DNA of 42,471 nucleotides from CAZEQD01 sp964514305 (GTDB lineage: Bacteria > Acidobacteriota > Aminicenantia > Aminicenantales > Aminicenantaceae). Numbering within the stretch: position 1 is the first letter of the stretch; each line of letters begins with the position of its first letter. Below the pieces are notes generated by a model. It had not been told where the DNA came from. It worked only from the letters and a program-made list of their open reading frames with translations, and searched no databases. The stretch covers positions 1 through 42,471 of the forward strand of contig CAZEQD010000014.1 in the NCBI GenBank assembly GCA_964514305.1. The letters run 5' to 3'. Below, piece by piece: positions 16,112-23,276 of the stretch. A program made the translations under genes and the position numbers.

Positions 16112-17518
16112 ATGCAAAAAGTAGCTGGCAAACCATTAAAAAACTTCGGTTATGAAAATGAAGAAGAAGTTCTAGATACTGTCCTTAATCCTGCCCACAA
16201 AATTGAATTTGTCAGGATTGCCTTCCCTGATATTCTGGGAAGGCAAATGGACTTTGCCATTCCCAGCTATGAATTAAAAACTACTTTCCGCCAGGGCAAA
16301 GGCTTTGATGGCTCTTCGGTTGAAGGCTTCGTCCGCATTGAAGAAAGTGATTTGATAATCAAACCAGACCCTAAAACGTTTAGAATCTTCCCATGGGAAT
16401 ATAGAGCTTTTGATGGAATTACCAGCTGGAGAGAAGCGATTATGTTCGGAGATATTTTCACTCCTGAAGGCCAACATTATCAAGGGGACACCCGCTACGT
16501 TTTGAAAAAAACTTTGGCCAAGGCCAGAAAAGAAATGGACATTGAAGATGTTAAAATTGGACCTGAGCTTGAATTTTTTATTTTTGCTAACAATAAAGAA
16601 GCCCGTCCTCTAGATGAAGGTGGCTATTTCTTCAGTGGCCGTCATGGAGGGATCAGAAAAGAAATTCAGCTGTTCCTAAAAAAAATGGGCATCGAAACTG
16701 AATACGATCATCATGAAGTGGCTCATGGCCAACATGAAGTCGACCTCAAATATCTTAGCGCCTTAGAGATGGCTGATGTAGGCATGCTCTTTCGTTATAT
16801 GACCAAAAAAGTGGCCCGCATGTATAACCTTCATGCCACTTTCATGCCCAAACCCCTTAACGGCCAGAACGGAAGCGGCATGCATGTCCATCAATCTCTG
16901 TGGAAAGATGGTAAAAATCTTTTTTTCAGTAAAAACGGCCAATATCACCTCTCAGATAATGCCCGCTACTACATGGCTGGACTCATGAGGCACGCTCAAG
17001 AAATATCAGCCATCCTTTCTCAGTGGGTAAACTCCTACAAACGGCTAATAGAAGGCTATGAAGCTCCAGTTTATATTGCCTGGGGGCAGAGAAACAGATC
17101 TGCCTATATCCGGGTACCTGAATATCAACCAGGGAAAGAGCAAGCTACCAGGATTGAACTCAGATGTGCCGACCCGGCCTGCAATCTTTATTTAGCCTTG
17201 GCTATCATGATTGCTGCTGGCCTGGAAGGCATTAAAAATAAATATGAACTGCTTGAGCCAGTCGAAGAAAATATTTACAACATGAGCAATCACCGCCAAA
17301 AATCTCATCATATCAAAACCCTTCCCGGCAGCCTGGAAGAAGCTATTAAAATCATGAAAAAAAGTTCGTTGGCCAGAAATTACTTGGGAGATCATATTTT
17401 TAATAAATTCATTGCTAATAAACTGTGGGAAATTGAGAATTACAACAAGAATGTCTCCAAAGAATTCGAAAAACAGGTAAGTGACTATGAAATAAAACAG
17501 TATATGTCTTTTTTATAA
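16112..17518 (+). CDS. glnA: Glutamine synthetase, type I
   Basis: ATP-dependent condensation of ammonium and glutamate to glutamine in the cytoplasm. The beta-grasp N domain includes DGSSVEGF. The catalytic domain has the ATP/metal motif KIGPELEFFIF, the histidine motif NGSGMHVHQSLW, NSYKRLIEGYEAP, and the glutamate-binding region NRSAYIRVPEYQ. The segment at the usual adenylylation site reads EENIYNMSN, closer to the GSI-alpha type, which is not adenylylated. At 468 aa it is a little longer than GSI-alpha (about 440). Start supported by AAGGAGGA. It is preceded by an unusually long leader and a divergent Lrp-like gene. AGGC/GCCT just after the stop could be a weak hairpin. Confidence 0.97.
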   Translation: MQKVAGKPLKNFGYENEEEVLDTVLNPAHKIEFVRIAFPDILGRQMDFAIPSYELKTTFRQGKGFDGSSVEGFVRIEESDLIIKPDPKTFRIFPWEYRAFDGITSWREAIMFGDIFTPEGQHYQGDTRYVLKKTLAKARKEMDIEDVKIGPELEFFIFANNKEARPLDEGGYFFSGRHGGIRKEIQLFLKKMGIETEYDHHEVAHGQHEVDLKYLSALEMADVGMLFRYMTKKVARMYNLHATFMPKPLNGQNGSGMHVHQSLWKDGKNLFFSKNGQYHLSDNARYYMAGLMRHAQEISAILSQWVNSYKRLIEGYEAPVYIAWGQRNRSAYIRVPEYQPGKEQATRIELRCADPACNLYLALAIMIAAGLEGIKNKYELLEPVEENIYNMSNHRQKSHHIKTLPGSLEEAIKIMKKSSLARNYLGDHIFNKFIANKLWEIENYNKNVSKEFEKQVSDYEIKQYMSFL

Positions 17519-17688
17519 GGCTACAGCCTATTTTCTCAATTAGAATTAACCTGAATAATTCATAAAATCTGCCGATCCTTTATTTATTTTCATTGATATC
17601 TGCTTTTTATCATGATTTTTGGTAAGCCTATTAAAATTACTTAGTTCTTTTAACTTTATTTTAATCATAATCGGCATCTTTTACCCTC

Positions 17689-17781
17689 AGGGCAAACCGC
17701 CCTTGCTGCATCTGCTTCTTTACAGGACATTGGCGCTAGAGGCCCACAACTTCGTGCCCTGTACTTCTTTATCTGCAGCAA
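17689..17781. ncRNA. Candidate structured RNA element in a GC-richer island
   Basis: Within AT-rich DNA a roughly 95-base GC-richer block folds strongly. A side hairpin AGGGC/GCCCT (17689-17693 with 17699-17703) abuts an outer stem TTGCTGCA/TGCAGCAA (17703-17710 with 17774-17781, 8 bp perfect). Inside are a symmetric internal loop of 10+10 bases, an inner stem TACAGG/CCTGTA (17721-17726 with 17758-17763, 6 bp perfect) and an apical pairing GCGC/GTGC. Strand is undetermined because both strands fold. It does not match SRP RNA, tmRNA, RNase P or tRNA by eye. The 10+10 bubble is vaguely 6S-like but the element is short for 6S. Confidence 0.45.
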
Positions 17782-17917
17782 CCTCGACTCGTAAATAATC
17801 CAGGCTATATAAGTTTCTTATTTTTTAATAATAACAAGCTATTACCTTATCATTCTTTTTATTTAAGGCTTCTTACTAATTACGAAGATTAGGACGCTTA
17901 CATCTCTGAGAATATTC

Positions 17918-17947
17918 TTGACAAATATTCACTACATCTGATATAAA
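17918..17947 (+). promoter_or_regulatory. Promoter upstream of the decayed nuoE-like gene
   Basis: TTGACA 17918-17923, an 18-base spacer, TATAAA 17942-17947, followed by a GAGGAG ribosome-binding site near 17983-17990 but no usable start codon (ATAATTTAA follows). It appears to be the surviving control region of the hydrogenase-type locus whose coding part is broken. The rest of 17519-18133 apart from the structured element is AT-rich with no intact gene. Confidence 0.5.
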
Positions 17948-18133
17948 ATTTACTAATAATTTTTTTATTTCTTTATAATATTTAAGAGGAGCAATAATAA
18001 TTTAAGTTCAGCAGCATCTTTCTTTATTTTTATTCCTTTTTCTTAGATTGAATCCATGCAAAATCTAAAAGCTAAGTTTAATATTCATAATTTATTCCTA
18101 AATTATAAAGAAAAGAACTTTGATAGCTAATAA

Positions 18134-18384
18134 AATTATGGAGGCAAGCACCTTGTAACTGTTTGTTTGGGAACTGCCTTCATGTGAGAGGAGCACCAAA
18201 AATTCTGGAAGAATTTGAAAGAAAACTGGAAATGAAAGCAGGGGAAACTACAAAGAACATGCAATTTGGTCTGGAAACAATCACTTGTTTAGGATGCTGT
18301 GCTATCGGTCCAGTAGTTATCGTAGATGGTAACTATCATACTTAGACAAACATCAAAAAGGTTGGTCCCATTTTAAAGAAGTAA
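18134..18384 (+). pseudogene. Remnant of a NuoE/HydC-type [2Fe-2S] subunit of an NAD-linked hydrogenase or NADH dehydrogenase
   Basis: The frame at 18134 reads NYGGKHLVTVCLGTA, then one base is missing near 18179. The next frame continues HVRGAPKILEEFERKL and, after more, ETITCLGCCAIGPVVIVDG. These are the two Cys segments of the thioredoxin-like [2Fe-2S] fold of NuoE and the electron-bifurcating hydrogenase gamma subunit. The frame then meets TAG at 18343-18345, beyond which TNIKKVGPILKK and TAA still match the family tail. The N-terminal 80 or so residues are absent or unrecognisable. One frameshift, one nonsense codon and a lost N terminus make it a pseudogene. The promoter and ribosome-binding site upstream look intact. 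Confidence 0.85.
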
Positions 18385-18402
18385 ATAAAAAAGAAATAAA
18401 AA

Positions 18403-18572
18403 ATGAAAAACACCAAGGAAACCATATCAATCCAAGAACTAAAAAAACTATAACAAACCAAATCGAAAAGAAAGTGATATTACCTTCTACTAAAACAAAT
18501 GTTTTAAATTAAAAAAGAGACTATACAATGTTACAAATTATTATAAATTTACAAAAGAAAGATTTAAAATTT
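18403..18572 (+). pseudogene. 5' remnant of a NuoF/HydB-type subunit, left of the gdhA insertion
   Basis: ATG 18403 opens MKNTKETISIQELKKL, then a stop. It resembles the start of NuoF/HydB-type or HndB-type proteins, which follow nuoE in such operons. After a frame change, KVILPSTKTNVLN, a stop, and then LQIIINLQKKDLKF lead up to the 8-base repeat TAAAATTT at 18565-18572. The match is weak alone; it is supported by the nuoE remnant before it and the clear nuoF piece on the other side of gdhA. Confidence 0.5.
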
Positions 18573-18601
18573 GATAATATAGATAAAAAATAAATTATAA
18601 T
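18571..18601 (+). promoter_or_regulatory. Possible promoter carried by the gdhA cassette
   Basis: TTGATA 18571-18576, a 19-base spacer and TATAAT 18596-18601, with a predicted start about 17 bases before the gdhA ATG. The spacer is long, so this is tentative. Confidence 0.35.
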
Positions 18602-18624
18602 ATTGCCTAAAAACAGGAGGAATA

Positions 18625-19923
18625 ATGGTAAAAGAGTTTAATCCATATAAAATGGCGCAACAGCAATTTGATGCTGTCGCAGAAAAACTTAATCTAGATC
18701 TAGGCACACGAGCTCTTTTACGCGAGCCTGAAAGGGAAATCCAATTTACTATACCTGTGAGGATGGATAATCGTGAAGTTAAAGTATTCAAAGGATTACG
18801 TGTGCAGCATAATACAAGCCGTGGCCCTGGAAAAGGGGGGATTCGATTCCATCCTGCCGAAACTATTGATACAGTCCGTGCTCTTGCGATGTGGATGACC
18901 TGGAAATGCGCAGTGGTCGATATTCCATTAGGCGGATCCAAAGGAGGGATCATTTGCGACCCTCGTGAAATGAGTGAAGAAGAACAAGAAAAGCTCTGCC
19001 GGGGCTACATCAGAAAGGTTTGGGAATTCATTGGCCCAAATTTGGATGTCCCTGCACCAGATGTGATGACAACAGGACAGCATATGCTTTGGATGATGGA
19101 TGAATATGAAACGATTGCTAGATCTAAACAACCCGGAGTCATTACAGGCAAAATGCTAGGCGTAGGTGGTTCATTTGGCAGAACAGAATCAACTGGATAC
19201 GGTACAATTTACAATATCCGCGAGGCATTTAAAGACCTTGGCATAGATATAAAAGATGCGACCGCTTCTATTCAAGGCTCTGGGAATGTAGCTCAGTTTG
19301 CTTGTAAACTTTTCACAGAATACGGTGGGAAAGTCATTTCAATGGCATGCTGGGATACCAAAGATAAAAAACCATACACATATACTAGCGAAAGCGGAAT
19401 TGATCCCAAATATATCGTAAGCACATCACCGGAAAGAATTACCGACAAATTTGGAACAATTGATGCTAAAAAAGCAAAGGAACTTGGCTGGAAACAAGAA
19501 GATGGAGATGCTTGGCTTTCAAAGGATGTGACTGTTCTAATTCCTGCTGCAACTGAAAATACAATTCGTGGAGATAATGTGAACATGATTTCCGATACAG
19601 TAAAAGTCATAGCTGAAGCTGCGAATGGGCCCATATCCCCTGAAGCTGATGAAGTTATCAAACAAAAAGATATCTTGCTCATACCTGACATTCTCTGTAA
19701 TGCCGGTGGCGTAACCTGCTCCTATTTTGAACAGGTTCAGAATAACACGAATTATTATTGGTCAAAAGAAGAGGTTTTGGAAAGATTGGAATCCAAGATG
19801 AAAACTGCTTATCGAGGAATTGCTGACCTTGCCAAAGAAAAAGCATGTTACACTCGTGATGCCGCTTATATGATTGCCATACAAAGGGTAGCTCTCGCAT
19901 GTAAATATAGAGGTTTAGTATAA
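18625..19923 (+). CDS. gdhA: Glutamate dehydrogenase (hexameric family)
   Basis: Reversible oxidative deamination of glutamate to 2-oxoglutarate and ammonium with NAD(P). The substrate domain has GPGKGGIRFHP, and the catalytic-lysine motif is KGG in LGGSKGGIICDP. The nucleotide domain has TGYGTIYNIREA and the Rossmann turn IQGSGNVAQFA; the C-terminal part has AEAANGPISPEAD and LCNAGGVTCSYFEQVQN. Length 432 aa is standard and the frame is intact. ATG 18625 follows AGGAGG. The gene sits inside a decayed nuoF, bounded by TAAAATTT repeats, one of which overlaps its stop. Frequent GCG and CGN codons give it a slightly different look from its neighbours, compatible with transfer. It pairs metabolically with glnA just upstream. 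Confidence 0.97.
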   Translation: MVKEFNPYKMAQQQFDAVAEKLNLDLGTRALLREPEREIQFTIPVRMDNREVKVFKGLRVQHNTSRGPGKGGIRFHPAETIDTVRALAMWMTWKCAVVDIPLGGSKGGIICDPREMSEEEQEKLCRGYIRKVWEFIGPNLDVPAPDVMTTGQHMLWMMDEYETIARSKQPGVITGKMLGVGGSFGRTESTGYGTIYNIREAFKDLGIDIKDATASIQGSGNVAQFACKLFTEYGGKVISMACWDTKDKKPYTYTSESGIDPKYIVSTSPERITDKFGTIDAKKAKELGWKQEDGDAWLSKDVTVLIPAATENTIRGDNVNMISDTVKVIAEAANGPISPEADEVIKQKDILLIPDILCNAGGVTCSYFEQVQNNTNYYWSKEEVLERLESKMKTAYRGIADLAKEKACYTRDAAYMIAIQRVALACKYRGLV

Positions 19924-19940
19924 AATTTACCTATACCATA

Positions 19941-20105
19941 AATCTAGAGGATAAAGTCAAAATCAAAGTCACTGGGTGTCATGGATTCTGTGAAGCTGAG
20001 CCAAACATAATAATTAAGCCTCAAGATATATTCTATCAAAAGGTCCAACCAAAAGACTCAAAGGAAATTATTTCAGAGACAATCCTTAAACTGTGGGTTT
20101 CATAG
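19941..20105 (+). pseudogene. Remnant of the N-terminal domain of a NuoF/HydB-type subunit, right of gdhA
   Basis: The frame beginning right after gdhA reads NLEDKVKIKVTGCHGFCE, then AEPNIIIKPQDIFYQKV and KEIISETILK. This is the thioredoxin-like domain found at the start of NuoF-type subunits of electron-bifurcating hydrogenases (TGCHGFC, then IFYQKV). It ends at TAG 20103-20105 just where the family would continue into the FMN/NADH domain, which is missing. It has no start codon or ribosome-binding site of its own. It is in the same frame as the 5' remnant if gdhA is removed at the TAAAATTT repeat. Confidence 0.85.
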
Positions 20106-20127
20106 ACATCTTTGTATAATACTCTGC

Positions 20128-20301
20128 ATGGATGCAAATCAAATAAAGCGATTAAAATGGATCTTTTATTATCAAAAGTCTGGTAACGCCGGCAAAGCTT
20201 GTCTTAAATGTGGTATTTCAAGGCCTACCCTAAGAAAATGCTTTGCTTTTTTTGCTCTTTACCCTTATCGCTTGATATGTTATAAATTACCTCTGGTTTA
20301 A
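20128..20301 (+). mobile_element. 5' stub of an IS481-like transposase gene
   Basis: The 57-codon frame starts MDANQIKRLKWIFYYQKSGN and continues AGKACLKCGISRPTLRK. This matches the N-terminal helix-turn-helix of IS481-like (DDE/rve) transposases (RLKWxDYYxxHGNAxxTCxxFGISRPTLYRW). Homology stops near 20238, after which the frame runs through unrelated sequence to a stop 1 base before the next gene. The catalytic DDE domain is absent and no terminal inverted repeats are evident. A TATAAT at 20115-20120 may be its promoter. Evidence of past insertion-sequence activity in the patch. Confidence 0.7.
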
Positions 20302-20302
20302 A

Positions 20303-20983
20303 ATGAATATAATATTTATTGTAGTCAGCCTTTTTATCCTACTCTTTGCTATTACCATCCACGAAGCAGCTCACGGCTGGGCTGCCTTAAAAATGGGAGA
20401 TCCCACTGCTTTCAGTCTAGGAAGAGTTACTCTCAATCCTCTGGCCCACATTGATCCCTTGGGAACCGTGCTTTTCCCTTTAATTTTGGTTATCATCGGA
20501 GCCCCTGCTTTTGGTTGGGCTAAGCCTGTGCCTGTCAATCCTTTAAACTTAAGAAATCCCCGCCGCGACAATCTCTGGATTTCGGCAGCGGGCCCAGCTT
20601 CCAATTTAGCCGCCTCAGCCCTAGCCTTAATTGGCATAGTAATCCTCAAGATATTAAGCCCAAATGTGGGCTATTTTTTAAAAAGCCTTCTTTTAGGAAG
20701 AGCAGCTCTTCCCCGCGGCTTCTACCCCTTGGAAGGCCTAGCTCTTATTCTATTCTATGGAGTGATAATTAACGCCTATCTAGCCATTTTTAACCTTATC
20801 CCTGTTCCTCCGCTTGATGGTAGTGGTGTCCTGATGGGTTTGCTCTCCGAAGAAGCGGCCTCTAAATATGATAGAATTCGCCCCTTTGGCTTTTTGATCA
20901 TCTTAGCTCTAATTTACATGGGGCTGCTGGATATAATTATTCGTCCTATCCAGATTATAATTTATTCCATTATTTTCATTTAA
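20303..20983 (+). CDS. Site-2 protease family (M50) membrane metalloprotease
   Basis: Polytopic zinc protease that cleaves membrane substrates within the bilayer. Zinc motif HEAAHGW (about residues 20-26) in the first membrane segment; second metal motif NLIPVPPLDGSGVL (about 165-178). About five hydrophobic helices; no PDZ domain, so it belongs to the short YwhC/Rip-like group (226 aa). ATG 20303 lies 1 base after the transposase stub stop. trpS follows by 3 bases, giving a run with trpS, scpA and scpB. Substrate unknown. Confidence 0.9.
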   Translation: MNIIFIVVSLFILLFAITIHEAAHGWAALKMGDPTAFSLGRVTLNPLAHIDPLGTVLFPLILVIIGAPAFGWAKPVPVNPLNLRNPRRDNLWISAAGPASNLAASALALIGIVILKILSPNVGYFLKSLLLGRAALPRGFYPLEGLALILFYGVIINAYLAIFNLIPVPPLDGSGVLMGLLSEEAASKYDRIRPFGFLIILALIYMGLLDIIIRPIQIIIYSIIFI

Positions 20984-20986
20984 AAA

Positions 20987-21976
20987 ATGGAAAAAAGAAA
21001 AAAAACGGTCCTCAGCGGTATGAGGCCTACTGGCCCTCTTCATTTAGGTCATTTGGCTGGAGCTTTGCGTAATTGGCTCATACTACAGGACAAATATCGC
21101 TGTTTCTACTCTATAGTCACCTGGCATGCTCTGAGCTCTGAATATCAAAATTCAAAAGCAATCAAAGATAATATTTTTGAAGTGGCCGCTGACTGGTTAA
21201 GCATTGGTTTGGAGCCCCAAAAAAGCACTCTTTTTATTCAATCAGAAATAAAGGAACATGCTGAACTTCACCTGCTGCTGTCGATGATTATTCCGCTTCC
21301 CTGGCTGCAAAGAGTACCTACTTTTAAGGAAATGCAAAGAGAGCTCCCAGACAAGGACTTAAATACCTACGGTTTTTTAGGGTATCCAGTCCTTCAAACT
21401 GCTGACATTATTATCTATAAAGCTGAAATGGTGCCAGTGGGTGAAGATCAAGCATTCCACCTGGAATTAGCCAGAGAGATAACTAGAAGATTCAACCGCT
21501 TCTTTGGTCCCGTTTTCCCTGAACCTCAAATTATGCTGACCGAAGTGCCTAAACTAGCTGGGACTGATGGACGCAAGATGAGTAAATCCTATGGAAATGC
21601 TATTTATCTCAAAGACCCTCCTCAAATTATCCGCCGCAAAATAGAAACCATGATGACTGACACCAGGCGTAAAAGAAAGACAGATCCCGGTCTCCCCCAG
21701 GACTGCCCGGTATTTACTCTTCATAAGGCTTTTGTCAGCAAAGAGCAAAGACAAGAATTGGCTCACGCTTGCCGTACTGCTGCTATCGGCTGTCTGGAAT
21801 GTAAAGAGATTCTAATAAAGACACTCTTTAATCTGCTGACCCCCTTCTGGGAAAAAAGAAGAAAGTTTGAAAAAAACCCTAAGCTTATTTGGGATATTCT
21901 GGAAGAGGGCAATAAAAAAGCTCGTCTTGTGGCTCAAAAGACAATGGAGGAAGTAAGATCGGCCATCGGCTTCTAA
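20987..21976 (+). CDS. trpS: Tryptophanyl-tRNA synthetase
   Basis: Class I synthetase charging tRNA-Trp in the cytoplasm. The HIGH-type motif appears as GPLHLGHLAGAL (about residues 15-26) and the KMSKS motif as GRKMSKSYGNAI (about 196-207); between them GEDQAFHLELAREI is the tryptophan/adenylate region. Length 329 aa is normal. It starts 3 bases after the M50 protease stop and is followed by scpA, a common bacterial arrangement. Confidence 0.97.
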   Translation: MEKRKKTVLSGMRPTGPLHLGHLAGALRNWLILQDKYRCFYSIVTWHALSSEYQNSKAIKDNIFEVAADWLSIGLEPQKSTLFIQSEIKEHAELHLLLSMIIPLPWLQRVPTFKEMQRELPDKDLNTYGFLGYPVLQTADIIIYKAEMVPVGEDQAFHLELAREITRRFNRFFGPVFPEPQIMLTEVPKLAGTDGRKMSKSYGNAIYLKDPPQIIRRKIETMMTDTRRKRKTDPGLPQDCPVFTLHKAFVSKEQRQELAHACRTAAIGCLECKEILIKTLFNLLTPFWEKRRKFEKNPKLIWDILEEGNKKARLVAQKTMEEVRSAIGF

Positions 21977-22007
21977 ATATAATGAAACAGGTTGACTATT
22001 TAATTGG

Positions 22008-22739
22008 ATGAATTCTTCTGAAAGTTATCAAGTTAATTTAGAGTTCTTTCAAGGACCCCTCGATCTCCTCCTTTTTCTTATTCGCAAGAGAAAAATAGAT
22101 ATCAACGATATTCCTATCGCGGCTATAACCAAAGAGTATTTAGCCTACTTAGATCAAAAAGAAAAGATAAACTTAAATCGAGAAGCTGAATTTTTGTACA
22201 TAGCTTCCCTCCTTATCTATATCAAATCTCAGGTTCTTCTTCCTCGAGAAAAGTGTGAAGAAGAAAAAGACGAGCGCCGGATACTGGTCGATAGACTCCA
22301 ACAGCATCAAATGATTAAAGCGGCCTCAGCTCTATTAAAACAGCGGGAAGCCGAAGAACTCAAGAAATGGAAAAGGCGGACGCTTCCCTTTATTTCTCTC
22401 TGTCAAGAAACCGATTTAGATGAAATTTCTCTATTTGATTTGGCTCAATCCTTTCTCCTAGTCATGAAAAGAAAGGAAAAGGAAAAGTGGCAACTGATTG
22501 AAGGCCAAGAATACAGCCTTGAAGATAAGATGAAAGAAATTATCTCTATCCTCAAAGAAAATGGATATATGGATTTCTATGATTACTTCTATCAACAAAG
22601 TTGTCTTGAGGAAGCTTTCATTTCTTTTTTTGGCCTGTTAGAGTTAATCAAGAATAAATTGGTTTTAGCCATTCAAGAGAGTTTATTTCGTTCAATTAAA
22701 GTTTGGCTTCGGCATAAGCCGGTCTTCAAAAGAAAATAA
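22008..22739 (+). CDS. scpA: Segregation and condensation protein A (kleisin)
   Basis: Kleisin subunit of the SMC-ScpAB condensin that organises and segregates the chromosome. The hallmark N-terminal stretch FQGPLDLLLFLIRKRKIDI is present, followed by NREAEFLYIASLLIYIKSQVLLP. The C-terminal winged helix covers about 170-235. Length 243 aa is usual. The stop overlaps the scpB ATG by 1 base (TAATG), as in coupled pairs. Confidence 0.95.
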   Translation: MNSSESYQVNLEFFQGPLDLLLFLIRKRKIDINDIPIAAITKEYLAYLDQKEKINLNREAEFLYIASLLIYIKSQVLLPREKCEEEKDERRILVDRLQQHQMIKAASALLKQREAEELKKWKRRTLPFISLCQETDLDEISLFDLAQSFLLVMKRKEKEKWQLIEGQEYSLEDKMKEIISILKENGYMDFYDYFYQQSCLEEAFISFFGLLELIKNKLVLAIQESLFRSIKVWLRHKPVFKRK

Positions 22740-23272
22740 TGAAAAAGCAGCTAAGAGAAATTATTGAATCCTTGATATTTGTCTCCTTAGAGCCTTTAAC
22801 CTTGAACAAAATAAAAGCAGTTTTGGCCGAATATTCCGAAGATGAAATAAACAAGGCCTTAGCTGAACTAAGGGAAAATTATGCTTCCAATGAAAGAGGC
22901 ATTCAGATCATCCAAACTGGTGGTGGCTATATTTTTGCTACCAAGCCTGAATATGATCAATGGATAGCCCGTCTGTTTAAAGAAGAGAAAAAAAACAGAC
23001 TTTCCTCAGCCGCCCTCGAAACCCTCTCGATTGTGGCTTATCATCAGCCAGTAACTTCAGCTGAAATCTCTTACTTACGAGGAGTAGATTCAAGTCATAC
23101 TCTCAAAGTTCTGCTAGAAAAAAAATTGGTAAGAATAGTTGGTCGCAAAAAAGGCCCAGGAAGGCCTCTCATCTACCGAACTACCTCCAAATTTTTAACC
23201 CACTTTGGTCTTAACAGCTTGAATGAACTCCCCTCTCAGCAAGAAATTTCAAAGATTCTTGAGGAAGAATAA
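22739..23272 (+). CDS. scpB: Segregation and condensation protein B
   Basis: Winged-helix dimer that binds ScpA in the SMC condensin complex. Start KQLREIIESLIFVSLEPLTL and the core LSSAALETLSIVAYHQPVT are diagnostic, followed by RGVDSSHTLKVLLEKKLV and a GRKKGPGRPLIYRTT hairpin. Length 177 aa is typical. Its 3' end is followed at once by the gamma-glutamyltransferase frame, which may start 5 bases beyond the stop. Confidence 0.95.
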   Translation: MKKQLREIIESLIFVSLEPLTLNKIKAVLAEYSEDEINKALAELRENYASNERGIQIIQTGGGYIFATKPEYDQWIARLFKEEKKNRLSSAALETLSIVAYHQPVTSAEISYLRGVDSSHTLKVLLEKKLVRIVGRKKGPGRPLIYRTTSKFLTHFGLNSLNELPSQQEISKILEEE

Positions 23273-23276
23273 GCAA

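Noticed and set aside
17700..17790. Minus-strand Cys-rich frame resembling an Fe-S protein tail
   Set aside because: Only a few Cys residues line up and stops interrupt both ends; the perfect long-range base pairing is a better explanation.
17700..17790. SRP RNA (an AAGCAG segment is present on minus)
   Set aside because: The conserved GGAA tetraloop and the facing asymmetric loop are missing.
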